This document shows positions 32,372 to 32,550 of a stretch of 32,550 bases of DNA, one piece after another; the first letter of the stretch is position 1; the number at the start of each line of letters is the position of its first letter. Position numbers and translations under genes: made by a program. Origin of the DNA: Desulfobulbaceae bacterium (GTDB lineage Bacteria > Desulfobacterota > Desulfobulbia > Desulfobulbales > Desulfobulbaceae). The notes beneath the pieces were generated by a model. It made no database searches, was not told the origin of the DNA, and saw only the letters and a list, made by a program, of their open reading frames with translations. The stretch spans positions 1 through 32,550 of the forward strand of contig JALSNC010000206.1 in the NCBI GenBank assembly GCA_026987195.1, in the 5' to 3' direction.

Positions 32372-32387
32372 TGGCATCGCTGATGCA
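32372..32387 (+). promoter_or_regulatory. Candidate sigma-54 promoter
   Basis: TGGCATCGCTGATGCA, GG and GC 12 bases apart. It lies about 65 bases before the ATG at 32452. The leader resembles that of the gene at 31044 (shared GGGCAAAGA and AAGGAGGA words). Confidence 0.75.
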
Positions 32388-32451
32388 ACACAAAGGGCAA
32401 AGAGAACCAACAACGCACAACAAAGCTCTCTGAACATAAAGGAGGAACATC

Positions 32452-32550
32452 ATGAAGGCCATCACCACTGCAAAGAGCGAGACGAGAACGGATGTCGGAT
32501 ACGAGGCCACCAGGTTCACCCTGCACGCAGGTATCGCCATGGCAACCCTG
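32452..32550 (+). CDS. Small membrane protein, WGFACMIG family (member 4 of the small-gene set), cut by the window end
   Basis: 33 codons are visible: MKAITTAKSETRTDVGYEAT, then RFTLHAGIAMATL. 25 of 33 residues match the gene at 31044, with the same spacing after the sigma-54 promoter and an AAGGAGGA ribosome site. The membrane helix with the WGFACMIG core should follow outside the window. It shows that the small-gene array goes on to the right. Confidence 0.85.
   Translation, partial: MKAITTAKSETRTDVGYEATRFTLHAGIAMATL

Overview
The window is a GC-rich bacterial chromosome segment with three blocks. The likely source is a Desulfobacterota (deltaproteobacterial, Desulfobulbales-like) genome. 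This is inferred from a c3-type multihaem cytochrome next to a Tat-exported four-cluster ferredoxin and a HybB/NrfD-type quinone-site membrane protein, together with heavy use of sigma-54 signals. No rRNA, tRNA or CRISPR was seen.

Block 1 (1-14.9 kb): the end of an lgt-like gene on the + strand, then a converging minus-strand operon for alginate synthesis, acetylation, epimerisation and export. Read in transcription order it is algD-alg8-alg44-algK-algE-algG-algI-algJ-algF-algX-algL. The catalytic residues known from Pseudomonas are present, several at the same residue number. The order differs from Pseudomonas (I-J-F precede X-L) and algA is absent. A good sigma-54 -24/-12 promoter, a perfect 13+13 palindrome and an upstream inverted repeat lie before algD.

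Block 2 (14.9-22.1 kb): a gene-free interval rich in hairpins and repeats; an HU gene with an operator-like array upstream; a minus-strand pair consisting of an endonuclease III-exonuclease III fusion and a NarL-type response regulator; then a plus-strand pair consisting of a membrane protein with tandem PAS domains but no kinase and a REC-PAS-AAA+-Fis sigma-54 activator.

Block 3 (22.1-32.55 kb): a catalytically dead IS1595-type transposase homologue directly followed by ftsH, a pentahaem cytochrome/FeS/NrfD membrane redox module, a histidine kinase with a degraded ATPase domain, and a set of very small membrane proteins (three related ones sharing a WGFACMIG core, one cut by the window edge). 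The transposase-ftsH unit and each of the three related small-protein genes have a -24/-12 promoter. Copies or half-sites of an 18-bp palindrome (TGCAACACTTATGTTGCA and variants) lie about 150-200 bp upstream of these promoters and also before the PAS sensor gene. This looks like a local sigma-54 regulon run by the activator encoded here, and it is the best candidate for an undescribed system.

Two families of short non-autonomous mobile elements are scattered through the window. Family 1 is 157 bp, starts with GTAA, makes perfect 8-bp target duplications and resembles IS66 ends. Family 2 is 156 bp with 7-bp duplications. One family 1 copy inserted exactly at an ancestral alg44/algK ATGA overlap; it duplicated the algK start codon and supplied alg44 with a new stop codon.
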